A stretch of 64,000 bases of DNA from Echinococcus granulosus (GCF_000524195.1 NW_020170381.1:1111678-1175677), one strand, 5' to 3'; numbered from the stretch's first letter, positions 36,457-49,221 are shown. The notes: generated by a model from the sequence alone, not told the origin. Made by a program: numbers and translations.

Positions 36457-37808
36457 CTATTGTTCCAAGGAAGCTATGTGTTTTGCGTGCTCAGCCTCAG
36501 CTATTGGTTTCAGTTGATACAGTGCACGTTGCACGAATGCCGTGAGACGAGAATAGAGACTAGTTCCGGTATCTCTTGATTTTCGTACCAGATTACCCAC
36601 TTCAAACGGAGCTCCAACGAGGGCAGTCACACTTAGGCGTGAGCCGAAAAGTCGAGCAAGCGTGTTTCGTGCGTAGGGTTCTTTGCAAGGGCTCATTTCA
36701 TCAATACCACAGTGCCAGATTGGAAGGACTATCGGATCCTAAAGAATAAAGACAACTATTCTATTAACGAAAACGAATTATTTGACAAGCAGATAATTAA
36801 AACATTTGTAGTGAAATGCAAAATTTAAGCGGGCAACTGTAATTTCGGCGCTTTCAACAGCACAGGGAACTCCAGCAGAAGTGAATACTAACTGGCCAAA
36901 ACAAATATCTTTGAAAGAATAAATCTTGCAATGCATTGCTTGGTTGATTACGCAACGTACCACGGAAGCTTCTGCTAAAAGACGCCCAACACCCCATCGG
37001 AGTCGAATGGTGGTCTCAATATCTCTTTCACACGGCATAATCACGCGACCCTTAAAACATAAAGCATAATTCTCATCAAAACGGACTTAAAGTGCCAAAT
37101 TTAGAGATCCCTTTGTATTTCTAAAACAAGAAGCATACATTCAAACCAGTCTCCTAGAGAAACTTCAAACCAATTTAGATGACCTCTTGGAAGTCACAAT
37201 GATTAATCGCTTAGGCCACTATCACACATTAAGCAACAATGAACAAAATCTTGACGAAACCTGCGAAAACGAATGGATCCAATGTCCGGCATTCAACAGA
37301 TCTAGGCAGAACTCCATGCTGGGTTGATAAACACCTAGTCCCGAGAGCACGATATTTCCTGTTTCAGGGTCCCGAACACGCCTCCACACTGGGATTCCCT
37401 TACCAGAGCTGAAGAACACGCTATATAGTTTGTTCACGAAACAAATATCAACAGCGGCCAAGGTCCACCTGAGTCTATCGGCTTAACTTTTGATAGAGAG
37501 CTCAAATCCATACCATCAAGCAGCAATTTATAAGGCAGAGCCTGCCCAAACAAAATGATGTCATCGAGACATGAATAATGGTTTGAAACCGTTATGAGGG
37601 GTTTGTAAGCTGGTCTATTTTTGACGATATCCAGGAAAGCGCCTCCATTTATCAGTTTGAATCGATGTCGCAAAAATGCTAACTTCACTAGGGATGCAAC
37701 CATCGCAATTGGAATTTTATGGAAAACACGTTGACCAAGTGAGCGCTTACACGCATTATGATATAACCTATAGGCAAGATCGGTGGAGGTACGAGGTACA
37801 TCTACCAT
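36457..37808 (-). CDS. TAFAZZIN: Tafazzin, cardiolipin (phospholipid-lysophospholipid) transacylase, four exons
   Basis: Minus-strand exons are 37808-37514, 37481-37261, 37050-36961 and 36738-36457, giving 295 residues (human forms have 262-292). The acyltransferase motif I is present as PLITVSNHYSCLDD, keeping the catalytic H-x4-D. It is followed by LRWTLAAVDICF, FFSSGKGIPVWR, GVYQPSMEFC, LNAGHWIHSF, LRWGVGRLLAEAS, IVLPIWHCGIDEM and a C-terminal helix AFVQRALYQLK, all in family order. The family remodels cardiolipin acyl chains at mitochondrial membranes. Intron 1 is exactly 32 nt, and removing it is required to join LLLD to the RLRWT block in frame. The usual FPEG motif after WVHVF reads FSQG here, across the exon 2/3 junction; this is the one clear departure at a conserved site. 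No unambiguous mitochondrial presequence is seen, which is normal for this family. Confidence 0.93.
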
Positions 37809-38748
37809 CAAGTAAGACGTTCAAGTGCACTCGTGGGTTAAAAGAAGGGGCTAATTTGGCAGACTTACATCATCGCTAGTTTAAGGGTCATAAAAATGCA
37901 TATCATGATAATCGTATTTAACACAGTAATTGCTCGTCAGTGGTGTGTATATTCAATACCTCCAAACTAATGTGGGAGAAAGATATTTTAGTAAGGGATT
38001 TTACAACGTTTCAGCCCTTGATGATCAAGTATTGCTAATCGCACAGTTACGCTTACATAAAAAACTTAATGCACAATTATCGTGCTATTTCCATGGACCT
38101 TTACTTGTAGACTGATAAACTTAGGACCACTAGAAGGAGCTTAAAAGTCGTTTTAGCACCTACTCCTTCTACGGTGCTAAAACGCTTAAAAACTCCTATT
38201 AGCAACATACCAGTTACAAACCACCGCACTTTTGGACGTCAAAAATGCTGCACTGCAAAGTCACGCTATCCGCAAACACCGACCACTTCTACTACTCCAC
38301 CCGACATGTACCTCCTAAGTGGCACTCTGGCACCGTCCCAGGGCTACTCGACAAGGACCACCCTCGAGTAGTACAATTGGATGCAGCTCCTCCACCCATC
38401 CCAGGCACCTATACATGGAGGCGGCCCAACCAACCTACGGCGAGAAAAAGCACTTACTCAAAGCCTGTTACATTATTTCACAGCAGTGTTCTGCTGAACA
38501 AGTTGAAGAACAGAACAATTGCTACGACGTATGGGAAGTGTTTAAAATGCGCAGATGCCGAATATGTACAATAAGCGATGAAATTGGTCACATAATGATA
38601 GGTCCAGACAGACCACGAAATGGCAAAAGTTGAGCACCAATGGTCTCCAATTTGTGCAAATACAAGGCAGATTTGTACAAAGAGGAAACAATGTGGTATC
38701 TAAAATATATACATGCAGTTGGAGCTCATCTAAGTTAAAACAATAATA
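37809..38748. other. Spacer upstream of tafazzin
   Basis: This separates the tafazzin start from the end of the 871-residue gene, both on the minus strand. Overlapping plus frames at 38174-38633 have no domain and disagree on frame, so I do not call them. The notable content is the interleaved inverted repeat at 38131-38184. Confidence 0.5.
38131..38184. repeat. Interleaved inverted repeats with pseudoknot topology
   Basis: Arm A TAGAAGGAG (38131-38139), arm B CGTTTTAGCACC (38149-38160), arm A' CTCCTTCTA (38163-38171) and arm B' GGTGCTAAAACG (38173-38184) occur in the order A-B-A'-B'. Both pairings are perfect (9 and 12 bp). B and B' alone make a 12-bp hairpin whose loop contains all of A'. 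GCTTAAAA follows both A and B' as a direct repeat. The function is unknown. Confidence 0.85.
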
Positions 38749-41700
38749 TTATGAAACCATTGCTATTGTCTGTTCGGGAGGCAGATTTTGGTTACTGTCG
38801 GCCACGTCGACGTCAGATGATGCAGTTCGAGAGTAGAATGCGGGAGTATTGACAACAGACGATGCCATGAATGCATCTCCATTACCACAGGATTCGCTGT
38901 CATTCTCACATCTAACTTCCTTATCTGTTGTTTCGGTAGACTAGAAAAATATTGCATATGCAGATGTCGTCGAGGGTAATTGGTTAATGAAGAAACAAAA
39001 CAAAACGTAAGCAATACATGCGACAATGAATATTAAAAAACACTAATGCCCGAGACTTCTTGATAAAATATTACCAAGAAAATCAAAACTTACTTGCAGT
39101 GGACTTTTGTAATCGGTAACACTTAGACTGGTGTTACCACCAAGGAGCACATATTTTTTTCCATCACTAGCGTCTCGTACAAAAGCATACCTAACGGGCT
39201 GTTGAGCTAAAATATAACACCATGCACACTTTTCAATCCACTGAAGCACGATGAAGCAGAATTTCCCCAACTACATATGCGATTGGCGGAAGACATTTTG
39301 CTAAGCATTGTTAGCCATAACCTCATGGATTTATTATGCAGTTAGTAACATCATAACCCAGTCACAAAGTCAAATGTAGCAAAAATTGGCGCCGACATGA
39401 TTTATCCAATTGTGAAATCCAAATTTCCATTTTATTTTGAACAATATCATTACTGAAAATCCGAAAGCAATCGATACAATACAGTTATTCAACACAACAA
39501 AGTAAAACGCAACGAAACATACCAGAAGAGACTAGCGAAGATGTAGGCAAACAGGAAATTAGAGTAAGGTTTGAAGGCGAAGAGAACGACGCAATCGATC
39601 TTGCTTCTGTAGTTGGAGAAGAACCAACATTACGTTTGAGTCCAAAGAGTCGTGAACTGGCTGTCTGTGAAGTGGAGGAATTAGCGCCAATTGACGTCGG
39701 CGCAACAGCAAAAACATTCGGTTGACCAGATACAGCTGCAGAGACGATGGTGTAAGTCACAGATCGTGCTGATTGCTGTGCACCGGGAACCAGAGACGAC
39801 GCCTGAACGCTTCGCAATGCAGTACGCATGAAGGGTGGAGGGAGGCGAGGCACTGGGGAGGATTAACAAGCTAAAGTGTTTTAAGGCCAACTATTTGGGA
39901 AAATAAGCATCGATTCACACAAATGTTAATGTCCTGAAATATTCGTATGTAGACGCCTGCCGTGAAATAACGGTCGATAAGAAGCAGCTCAAGCCCAATA
40001 GACGTATAAGAAAATAATAGGTTTATCCGGGATGAAGAATAGGTACCGCTATATCCCGTTGATATCTTGGAAACTGGATTGGCCGACGAAGAGGAAGTAG
40101 GGACGGTTCCACGCTTTAATATGGTCGGGCGCCTGCGGGAGCTGGAATTAGCGGAGGAATTTGCAGGAACTGAGGTGGTAGATACTGATTTAGTCCCACT
40201 GGTTGAATGAGACATTCTGGAAAGGGTGTATTGCTGTCCGTAATTGAATCTACCAGGTATCAGGGAGACTCTGGATACGGGGGTGGTAGGAGTGACAGTG
40301 TATCCGGCAATAGGAGTTCGAGGACCCGCCTCCACATACATACGGCCTATAAAGATACCAAGAGTGCGAAATTATTTCCTAAAATACGTTGAGATCACCA
40401 AAATTGACTGCCAGTAAGAATGTTAACGCATCAAACATTGACAAATAGAAGCTCCAGGTGAAAATTAATGAATATTGACAATAATATACGAAGGCATTTA
40501 CCACCCGGTTGAAGGGAAACCAAATTCGAATTGATCAAGGAATACTGAGACACATTGGAGATAAGGGATTGAGAGGAGTGTTCACCAGAGCCAGTGCATT
40601 CAGTTGAGATATGAGACAGTTGCGTTTGATTTGAGGCAGTCGAATCAAGACCCGCTGCAGCGCACAAATCAACCAGACCTGCGGCTACAGTGCTAACAGT
40701 TTCACTACCAGTGGATTGAGAAAACGAAGAAACCAACTGTTTCTGCTGGATAAGAGTTGCACCTGCTGCGTTAACACTATTGTGAAAAAAAACAGGTAAA
40801 CCAACGGAAGGCATTACCAACCTTGTGGAGCCACCATTTTCTGTATGATATAATATGGGTTCATTGCGCAGAACCTGCATGGGGCGGATTGGAGACTTGC
40901 GCCGACTACTGCCAGATGTCGGAGGGCAATTGACAGCCGTAGAAATTTGATGCAAAAGATCCCCAGCAAAATCCTCAATCTCAACACCAGAATGTTTCGC
41001 AGGATTTGTCGAACTGGAATCCACCGACTCCTCCACGTGACCACTCCATTCAGCATTTGCCTCTCTAATAACCGCACCGGCTGAAACAATTTGATCTAAA
41101 GAAAAGGTGCCGCGAACTTGGTGTCGGAAGGCTTCGTCTGCATCCGGCAATCCAAATTCTAGAAATCGATTTAATGGAAAATACCCCGTATCAACAGAAT
41201 CAAAATACAAACTACCTACTAAAGATTGGAAGAATGGTAAACACTAGGCTGAATTCTCTACCTGGATACTCCGTCATTTGCTTGATAAAATCATCCCTTG
41301 GGGGCGATGGTCGAGGTACAAGACGATGACGGGCGCGTTTACTTAAGACAAGAGGACCCCGACTCCTTGTAAAATCATTCATATCGTCATTAAGTAAGAA
41401 GCCTGGAAGATCCGAAGCATAATCAGGATGACTCTATCAAATGGGTAGAAGAAATATCCCCTGTAAAATTAGTCACTGATGCCTAAATGTGACACTTTTA
41501 CCCAACTAAAACTAAGGTTTTGAACTAAATCCAAGCAAAAATGGAGCGAAACACAAAATGCGCAATGTAAAAATTATTACACGGCTTTCAAATAAGGCAC
41601 AATTGCTACTGCTCGTTAGCCAACCTGGAGAGCATCTGAGGAGGAGTCCACATCATGCTTATACGCATTCTTTTTATGTATTTTTCGAAAAAGCGGTTTA

Positions 41701-42449
41701 AGTAAGTGAGAATTTTCATCATGTTCCATTTCCAGGCCGTGATCTGCATAACTTTCAGCTATTTGGTTGCCGCATTCAACAGAAATAGGCTCATCAGCGG
41801 AGCTGCCACCATCTGACAAAGACAAATTTTCCGTTGATTTATCTTGGCCAACCAGGCCTGCAATTATGGGTTTCGGCCTTCTTCCCTTACGACCACGATA
41901 TTGATTAGCGGGTGACAAAGTTTTGCCGTGAAACCTTTTGCGTCTCTTCTGGAGATTCGCTGACGACGCAGCCATCAGAGCAAGCGGTGAATTTCGAAAC
42001 TTCACGTCATGAGATACAGCACGTTTGTGCACATTTGCTAGCTTAGGCGTTGCGAGTTTCTCGATGGGAGCATCATCATACAAAAACCGACGACGAATAT
42101 AATCATTGGCATCCAAACGACGACGTCGAGACTTCGTAGTCTCATCAGTTTGGGAAATCTCATCCATATTCAATTCAAGAACGATATTTTTTGATGACTT
42201 TTGCTTCGCACACGGCGATTTCTTTTTGACGGTTCTCCGAGAGCGAGAGATGCCGGAAAAAACGCAGGAACTGGTAAATTTGTAAGCACAAATGTCACAT
42301 TACCTCTGCTTCGTTTTTGTTTGGGGTGAAATATAACTATCAAACTGAACTTGACTAAAAAGATCGTACCGAACATTTTTGATATCACCCGAGTCTGACG
42401 GAGAGTTCAATTCAGGAAGAGGCCTCGCCTTGCGAGTAGTTCTGAGCAT
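38749..42449 (-). CDS. Unrecognised 871-residue basic, Ser/Thr-rich protein (nuclear type), eight exons
   Basis: Minus-strand exons are 42449-42304, 42270-41625, 41433-41262, 41218-40502, 40346-40047, 39852-39523, 39206-39094 and 38940-38749. Every junction is GT-AG, phases agree throughout, and one stop ends the chain. I do not recognise the family. The first 190 residues are rich in Lys/Arg clusters (RSRRTVKKK, KSRRRRLDANDYIRRRF, NLQKRRKRF, RGRKGRRPKP), suggesting nuclear localisation. A middle block (residues about 265-345) is more ordered, with HPDYASDLPGFLLNDDMNDF, RHRLVPRPSPPRDDF and YFDSVDTGYFPLNRFLEFG. The rest is low-complexity Ser/Thr/Ala. A late block, RYAFVRDASDGKKYVLLGG, looks like a short conserved strand pair. 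Intron 1 is 33 nt and intron 3 is 43 nt. A chromatin or transcription cofactor is the likeliest guess, with no direct evidence. Confidence 0.8.
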
Positions 42450-43777
42450 GTTAAAGTGAGAAACTTTCTTACCGGATGTCAACACGACGCGAGCTCATAG
42501 TCACTGAGGAGAACAACTTAGCAACAAAATTCGTCCAGACAAACAATATGGGGAACTAGGAGAACTCGATGGATTTGAGAGTAAAAGTCGTTTTCGAGGG
42601 ACACCTAAGGTCAACCAAACATTGAAGAAATCGAATTAAAAACCTAGGGGCAAAGGAGACAGAGCCAAATAACAACCAGTTCGTACCAACTTCGACGATA
42701 ATTAAAACAATATTTCTCCATTATATATACTAAAACAAAATTATGCTTTCACATATGTTGGTCTAAATAAAATCTTTGATTTGAGACGTAGCTAAACACA
42801 TTGGAACGATTGTGATGCTGATCTTTTTGGTATTCGTTGGTATACACTAATATGCCCCTTGTTATATTTGCTCACAGGATGTTTGCCATGCACTGACGAG
42901 CAATTATTGGAGATATTTTAAACCACAATCGGATTTTACAGCACACCTTTACAATTATTAAGCTTCTTTGCGCATAGCCTTAAGTAGGCCAACAAAATAA
43001 TCTAGTGCAATCATCAAGACCTCACAGCTAAGTTGATACGATTAAGCAAAATCGTGCCACCCTCAAAAGTTTTTTAACACCACTATTTTTGCCAAAGTAA
43101 ATTCCCCTTGAAGACGTGTGATAGACCCCACCATCGCTTTCTCCTCTGCCTTCACCCCCTTGGAACGAGTAGGCTAAGTAGGGCCATTTTATTGATAATG
43201 TTATGATCAGGTACAGTGATCAAGGGGATGTACAGAGTGCACTTCTCCCCGCGGAAGGATGTCGACTATCCCCTAATGAAATTCTTGGTCACAGATCGCT
43301 TCTCACCTGCACGGTATATTAAAACAAATATCGACACATCAGTAAAACCGAAATTGCAACATTTGAGCTCGAGTCTGTGTCTATTTTGTACGAATTGATT
43401 CCTGAACTCTAGCAGGTATTTCCACAAAGTGCGGGTTTTTACGTTTATTTAAATTTTCTTTTAACAAATATCAGCTATTCAGATTGGTGTGTGGATTTGT
43501 TCACCGCTATGTGAGCGTTGGTTTTGTGTTTACGGTTCGAAATGTGGTGGTCCGTGAGCCTCTTTAGTTGCTGTAACGTTTATAAGGCTGGCATTGTTCT
43601 GCTATTGTCGTGTTGAAAACCTACCGTGTTGCGTTTGTTGAACTATTTACTTCCCAATTGTGTAAATTGTTCTTTTCCCACAGGCTGGCTATTGCGCCAC
43701 TCTGTGGAACCAATGTTTTTCTTCTATTTGACTTCTCTTTTTTTGGGATGCAGCTTGGTACTGTTTGAATGGGAGGA
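42450..43777. promoter_or_regulatory. Divergent spacer between the two unrecognised genes
   Basis: The genes at 42449 (minus) and 43778 (plus) start away from each other, 1.3 kb apart, so both promoters should be here. The AT-rich sequence has no clear core element. A plus frame at 43216-43398 is short and has no similarity. Confidence 0.4.
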
Positions 43778-45281
43778 ATGCGGATGGATACCTCTTCAGT
43801 TACGGATTCGACTGTGAATGATGACTTCTCTCTTTCTGGTAAGCGGTTTAAATGCATTCTTATTTCCATATACTTGGTAACTAGTGTTTATCCCTCTTCT
43901 TATGGACATTAGTTTTGTACCCAAGCTTGAAAACATGTTGCTTTGTTCTGTGTCGTAATAAATATATCTGTGCGTATTTCGCATTTTAAAGTAACTACGA
44001 CAGCACAACCGCCTGATATGCATCATTTGGTTGCGGCAGCCGTGTCTACTTCAGCTTCTTCAGAATGCCACATTTCAAATTCCCTCTCACTTGACACTGC
44101 TCAGGTGAATATGCATGTTTCAGTGCATTCGGAGAATAGGACGTCGTTTCGGCCCATAAAGAATTTCGGAAGTGGCGTTGGCGCCTCAAATCTCATTCTT
44201 GATGGACCTTCTTTGAATAATGGCTGTTCAGAAAGTACGTTATTTCGGACGACCTCGTTTGTCTACAGAGTTCTGTTGTCGTGTTCTGACTGAGCGTTTT
44301 GTTTTATTTTTAAATTGCTGTATATGCTTACAAATTGTGGAATTTTTCACTTACTCATTCTCACCATAGGCGATAATCAGAAGGATTTGGAGGTCAGATA
44401 TGAAGCTCGGCTAAGTAGTTTGGCAAAGATTCCTGCCTCCAGACTGGGTAAGGGTAACGCAACCATGCCTGACGGCAACGGTTCGCCCTCAGTTTTTCCA
44501 CCTGCTTTTACGGTTGTACTTGGTGGTATTCCTCCGAATCTCGCTCATCGACTTTTCACATCAACGAACTCCTCGCGAATTTTCTCACAGTCTGCTGCGT
44601 CTCTGCCAGTGACACCCTCGGCTGCCGCGATTATCGCTGCCCCACCTAATCCCGATTGCACAGGTTCCCTTTTCTTTACTTCAAGCGACTTGGCTGATGA
44701 GAACAATGCCCATTCTGTGGGGAATACTCGCCCAAGTGAGCTTAGGATTTCTCGCCATTCAAGCTGAATATGTGAACGAATCCATATCAAATTCCACTTT
44801 TACGTAGCCGGTAGGAATCGTCAATCAATTTATGTTTTATTCTAATTAAATGCAAAACTCAGTTGGTGTTCGAAGCTGCCTTTCGTTCTCATAAGTTGGA
44901 GCGTTATTTAATCTGTAAAATAAACATTCGGTTGTTTCAGGTGTGGTTCGAGCTGTAACACCAAATCCGCATTTGGTGACTGTGGTTGCAGGTGAAACTG
45001 GATTGTCCGAGGTGCGTTTTTTTCGTGCAAAGCCATAAGAAGAAGGATGGCTACTATCGTTAGTCTATCATGATTTTGCAAATTGTTTGTGAAATTTGAT
45101 TCTGTCATATTTGTTATAGGTACATTAGTCCGAGTTTACTCAGTTCTGTTTCTCCATTTAGGTTGATGAGTCTTCCGCGGCTGTTGCTGAACTGACGTCT
45201 GAGGAAGCCACTGTGAGCGTGGGACAAAGTGAACCTTTCGAGGAAGACATAGACGAATCTATCCAAATCTCCACATCCTAA
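43778..45281 (+). CDS. Unrecognised 286-residue Ser/Ala/Pro-rich protein, five exons
   Basis: Exons are 43778-43838, 43992-44234, 44370-44735, 44941-45011 and 45162-45281. All joins are phase-consistent and end in one stop (TAA 45279-45281). The donor at 44736 (GTGAGC) was preferred over a weaker one at about 44664. The protein opens with MRMDTSSVTDSTVNDD, runs through low-complexity Ser/Thr/Ala sequence, and includes a charged patch DNQKDLEVRYEARLSSLAK that may be helical. It closes with an acidic tail (EEATVSVGQSEPFEEDIDES). No enzyme motif, signal peptide or membrane segment is visible. The start is the first ATG of the open exon; an upstream coding exon is possible. The composition suggests a disordered regulatory protein. 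Confidence 0.65.
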
Positions 45282-48063
45282 TTGTACTTTCTCGACACCC
45301 TTTGCATTAACCGTACGAAACTGAACTTCTCACCATATTCATCTCTTATACATATAAAAGCATTTAAATATATTATTCCGACTTCATTTGTAAATACAAT
45401 TCCATCACGCATAGAATAGCGTGAAGTTTATTGTTATATTCTGATTTACGAGGTTTGTTTGTCTAAAAAGATACGCGAGAGTAGAATGAAAGTCGATCCA
45501 GGTGTCGCAGCATCCCGGTGATATAGGTGCGTGTTCATATGCCCAGTGTTTGCGCTCGTCGGTCAGTAGATGCGTTTTCTGAAAGGGCGAAACTGGGCCT
45601 TATTTCCAGGCCGGTTTCCACTTTACTATTAGAGAAGAAGACGAATGGGTACATACTTTGCCAAATTTCGTGGATTGTCGACTGAAGGCTTTACTGGTGA
45701 CATCTACAGGGTGATCCATATGTTTGTTGTCGAAACTACGTTTAGCAGCTCCAAGTTTAGTGGTAGGCGAATTTTTCTCTCAAGTGCCAGGGTCGGCAGA
45801 GCGCAGCATTTGCTTTACTGTTTTAGGAGGTCCATTTGCTTACTCACTCAAAGTTGTACTCCTGCTCTTTTTTGTTCCATCAAATAATTTCCATGGGGTA
45901 TAAATACCGTTAGAAACCTAAGAAGCTTTTGTTGGTTGGGATTTAACATTTCCTAATTGAACACATTCGGTATTCTGAACTGGCATCTTGCTGTTGAAAA
46001 TTTTGGAGACCGTCTTAATAGATTGGACAATGTTTCATCATCAATCTGGTCAGGACGCCGCAGTTGCTACATCGTAAAGTCTGAAAGGCATAGTATGAAA
46101 AGGATAAAGTCTATCATATATTACAAATATTAACTTTTCTTTATCTTCTTCAGCATCCATTTGTATTACTGTTTTTTTACCTTTATGAGACAGAGGTGAA
46201 TCTAATTCTGACGCAGAGCATTTCATCTACTGCGTAGTCTGCCTTTCTAGAGGTGGAAGAGAGATGCACCTATGTGATAATCAGGCCGGTTCGACCTCGC
46301 CGGCATCTATCACACACCTGTTCCTCCATGCCCGTTTTTCTTCCCAGACGGAAATCGTAAGCTTTCCTAGTTCTGTTCACTCGGTGTCAGCAGCACGGGT
46401 AAGGCTCGAATGGACATCTAAAACACTACTTGGATGTCTTCAATACTGTTCTGGAGTTTGCTGCTGTCGTTAAATGAAACTGTTCCAATCACTTTCCCTT
46501 GGACTCATTAAACAGTTCGTACTCCCCTTTCGGGGTAATTTCTGAGTTGTTTATTGGTATGAACTGAAGTGATATGCTCCGTACTCTTCCCACGGACCGG
46601 TTTTGGTGTTACACCACAAAGGGTCCCGTATATCAGATTCTGGAGACTTTTTACACTAATCTTATTTAGCATTACTCAAGGTCTGCCGTGATTTTGGGCT
46701 AAGATCCAGAAGGCATACGAAAAATTGTGGGAGGAAGACCAGCAGCTGTAATTTTTGACATGTGAGTCGTTAGAGAACTCTGCAGGTGAGCTCCAGCCCG
46801 TTTGATTTACCTGGAAATCTCTGCACCACCTCCGTAATCCAGTAAGATTGTTGGACTGTCCTTTTTTTCTCTATTCGAATTTTAAAGTTCTTAGCTTGAA
46901 CGAAGAAAGAAGACGTGTTTGGGATGTGTGCATGGGCGAATTAGAAGCGACGCAGAGAGAGGGTTTTATAATAAATCGTTTTACCCAACCCCAACTTCGT
47001 AGCCAGTATTATACCAAACCATTTCAATGCAACTACATTTTGCAAACTAAAAGGATAGTGTTTCAGTTAATTGATAAATAGGTAGGTGGCGACTCAAAAA
47101 GTTTATTTCTGGGAACCATACTTCCCTTTTCTAATTCTGGAATCACACGAATAACTAGTGATTGAACAACCGTCATGTTATTTAGACCTACAGCCTTCTT
47201 GCAAAACAAATGGCAGCTGATTAGTCAGTAATTTCGAGAGAATTGTTAGCCATCGTAGAAATATTGCATCTTAATAATTACAGAACAAACATATCTCTTA
47301 AACGCCCCCCTTGAAGAGGTTAAATGGACGAAAAAAGAAAAGCGAAAGGACATCACGGTGTAAGTCACCAATATGTGTTAGGTATATCGTGAAAGAAAAT
47401 ACATGTTGTCACAGTGTAAAACATGTTGTAACATGCATTGAATTACGAGAGTCATTCGGTTGTCGAGATTTGTAATTCCAACTTACAGCATGGCCTCCCG
47501 CCCAGGCCTAGAGAATTCAGCCCTCCTGTCAACTAAAAATGGGTTACCACAGTGCTGCGCTGCTTCAAAATAGCCGCGTGGCGATACAATGTCGCATGAC
47601 CTAGGTCCCTCGGATGTACTAATCTGCAAAGAGCATCACCTTTAATCAAAGATAATGTTATATTTACTACAGAAAAGTATCCCCAAAAACAAAGTGGCCG
47701 AGCTGCACAAGAACTACGTAAAATCGAGACGTGACCCATATAAAACTTTTCCACGTTTTGGTCGGCTAATGAGGGGATCGCGTTTTTATTACACCATACA
47801 AATTTCACGTGAAAGACATTTTACAAATAATACTTAAATTATAGTCAGAAAAGAAATAAAGTGCCAAAATGCAAATAGCTGAAATGATGGTAAAGCTCTT
47901 CTAGAAAATAAAAAAACTACAATGCTTAAAGGTAAGGAAAGACTCAAAAAGGCAAATCTGCGGAGTGTGAAAAGTCTCTGAAACCACTATAATGCACTCA
48001 CCTAACACTTTAATAGTTCGTTTTACCCTCGGTTTTGGTAACGGGCCAGATGGGCGGCCTAGA

Positions 48064-48157
48064 CTTTTGGCCATGCAAGGAGTTCCCAAGACCCCCTCTA
48101 GGTCGACAATACATGTTCTGCCCAGATTCGTCTTCTTCTGTCACTAGGGTAGTCTGG
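48064..48157 (-). repeat. Dispersed repeat family A, copy 3 (partial)
   Basis: TTTTGGCCATGCAAGG, ACAATACATGTTCTGCCCAG, TCGTCTTCTTCTGTC and GTAGTCTGGG follow in the order expected for the reverse complement of 58361-58470. It is more diverged than copy 1. Confidence 0.65.
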
Positions 48158-48543
48158 GAAGAAAATGGTTAATTTGCTTGTTTTTGTTTAGTTAAAAATA
48201 GTATCAAGATTGTAATAGTTTTTTTACTTTAAGAGTCCAATGAAGTGATACAAGAAGTCGATGCCGTTAGAAGTAAAATCATGCAAAGTGCTCTAGTTCC
48301 AAGAGCTTACAGAAATCAACAGCATTTTGCAGGGCTAAAAAGTATTTCCGCGGTTAAACAACAGCATCACTTACCAAAGAAACACATGCTTAATCTCTTA
48401 AGTCTTTGGTAAATTGTAACATCAGTACACCGTACAGTGCAATATGTTTCCATCCATACAATGTTCTTGGCCCGAGGACATGAATCCAGGGACAGAATTT
48501 TAAGGCTCTAACAGTTTGTTTGACTCCGTGCCGAATCACGCGG

Positions 48544-48760
48544 ACGCTTATGTTCCAAAAATATTCCTTTTAAAAAGGAGGCGAGTGGACAAAACGGATT
48601 CCGTGATTGAGCTGTCAACATCTTCCAACCCAGAGAAAAGCCCCGGGTCCAAATCTTCTTAAATTTGTATCACTCTTTTACTTTAAGCAATAAACATGTC
48701 AAAATCACTTCAGCCTGGGTGTTCTAAGGGTATGAGCGAGACTCGTCCTGCACTTAGGTC
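48544..48760 (-). repeat. Dispersed repeat family B, copy 3
   Basis: ACGCTTATGTTCC, a short AT spacer and AAGGAGGCGAGTGGAC align with ATGCTTATGCTGTTT and GGGAGGAGGCGGACGGAC of copy 2. Near the far end CAGCCTGGGTGTTCTAAGGG matches copy 2 at two mismatches. The B-box-like region seen in copies 1 and 2 is eroded. Confidence 0.65.
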
Positions 48761-49221
48761 TCTGCAGACTGTACTGACGTTTCATGGTTAGCATCCGGAC
48801 TACCCTGATAGCTTAAGCTCCTACAAAAGACGTAGAGCTCCGGAGAGGGAAAAACGGTGCGAATGTCACGATTATTTATCTCTGAGGTTCATGCAAGTAG
48901 CTTTTTGGTAAGTAACAATAAAATCTGAGCCATTTGTTTCTCTGAATCAATACTAATACCATTGTAGAATACGTCTAGGAATAGGAACTCATAGAATAAA
49001 TTTCAAAATATCACTAAAAAATAGGATATGCTACTTGATATCATTTTTAGCATAACAACCTTTTTGCGCAGTTTTAAAAATATTTATATTAATATTTTTA
49101 GAAAGGAAATGCGCTTGACTTCATGAGTGATGTACAATTATTTTAATGTTCTTTATTTTAGGCGCGAAATATAAGTGCACTATGTGTTATCGGTGGGTGG
49201 TTTTGAGAGCAGTGTTTAGGT

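Larger units (their letters stand above)
45282..49221. other. Spacer before CENPJ, 3.9 kb, repeats only
   Basis: No gene is supported. Frames at 45645-45887, 46848-47081 and 47533-47837 have no domain and no splice partners. The stretch holds family A and family B copies listed separately, plus a small direct repeat of ACATGTTGT at 47401 and 47421. Confidence 0.5.

Noticed and set aside
38174..38633. Three overlapping plus frames between tafazzin and the 871-residue gene
   Set aside because: They compete in different frames, lack domains and have no consistent exon structure.
46283..46310. B-box-like GGTTCGACCTCG
   Set aside because: No A box or acceptor stem at tRNA spacing, so not a tRNA gene.
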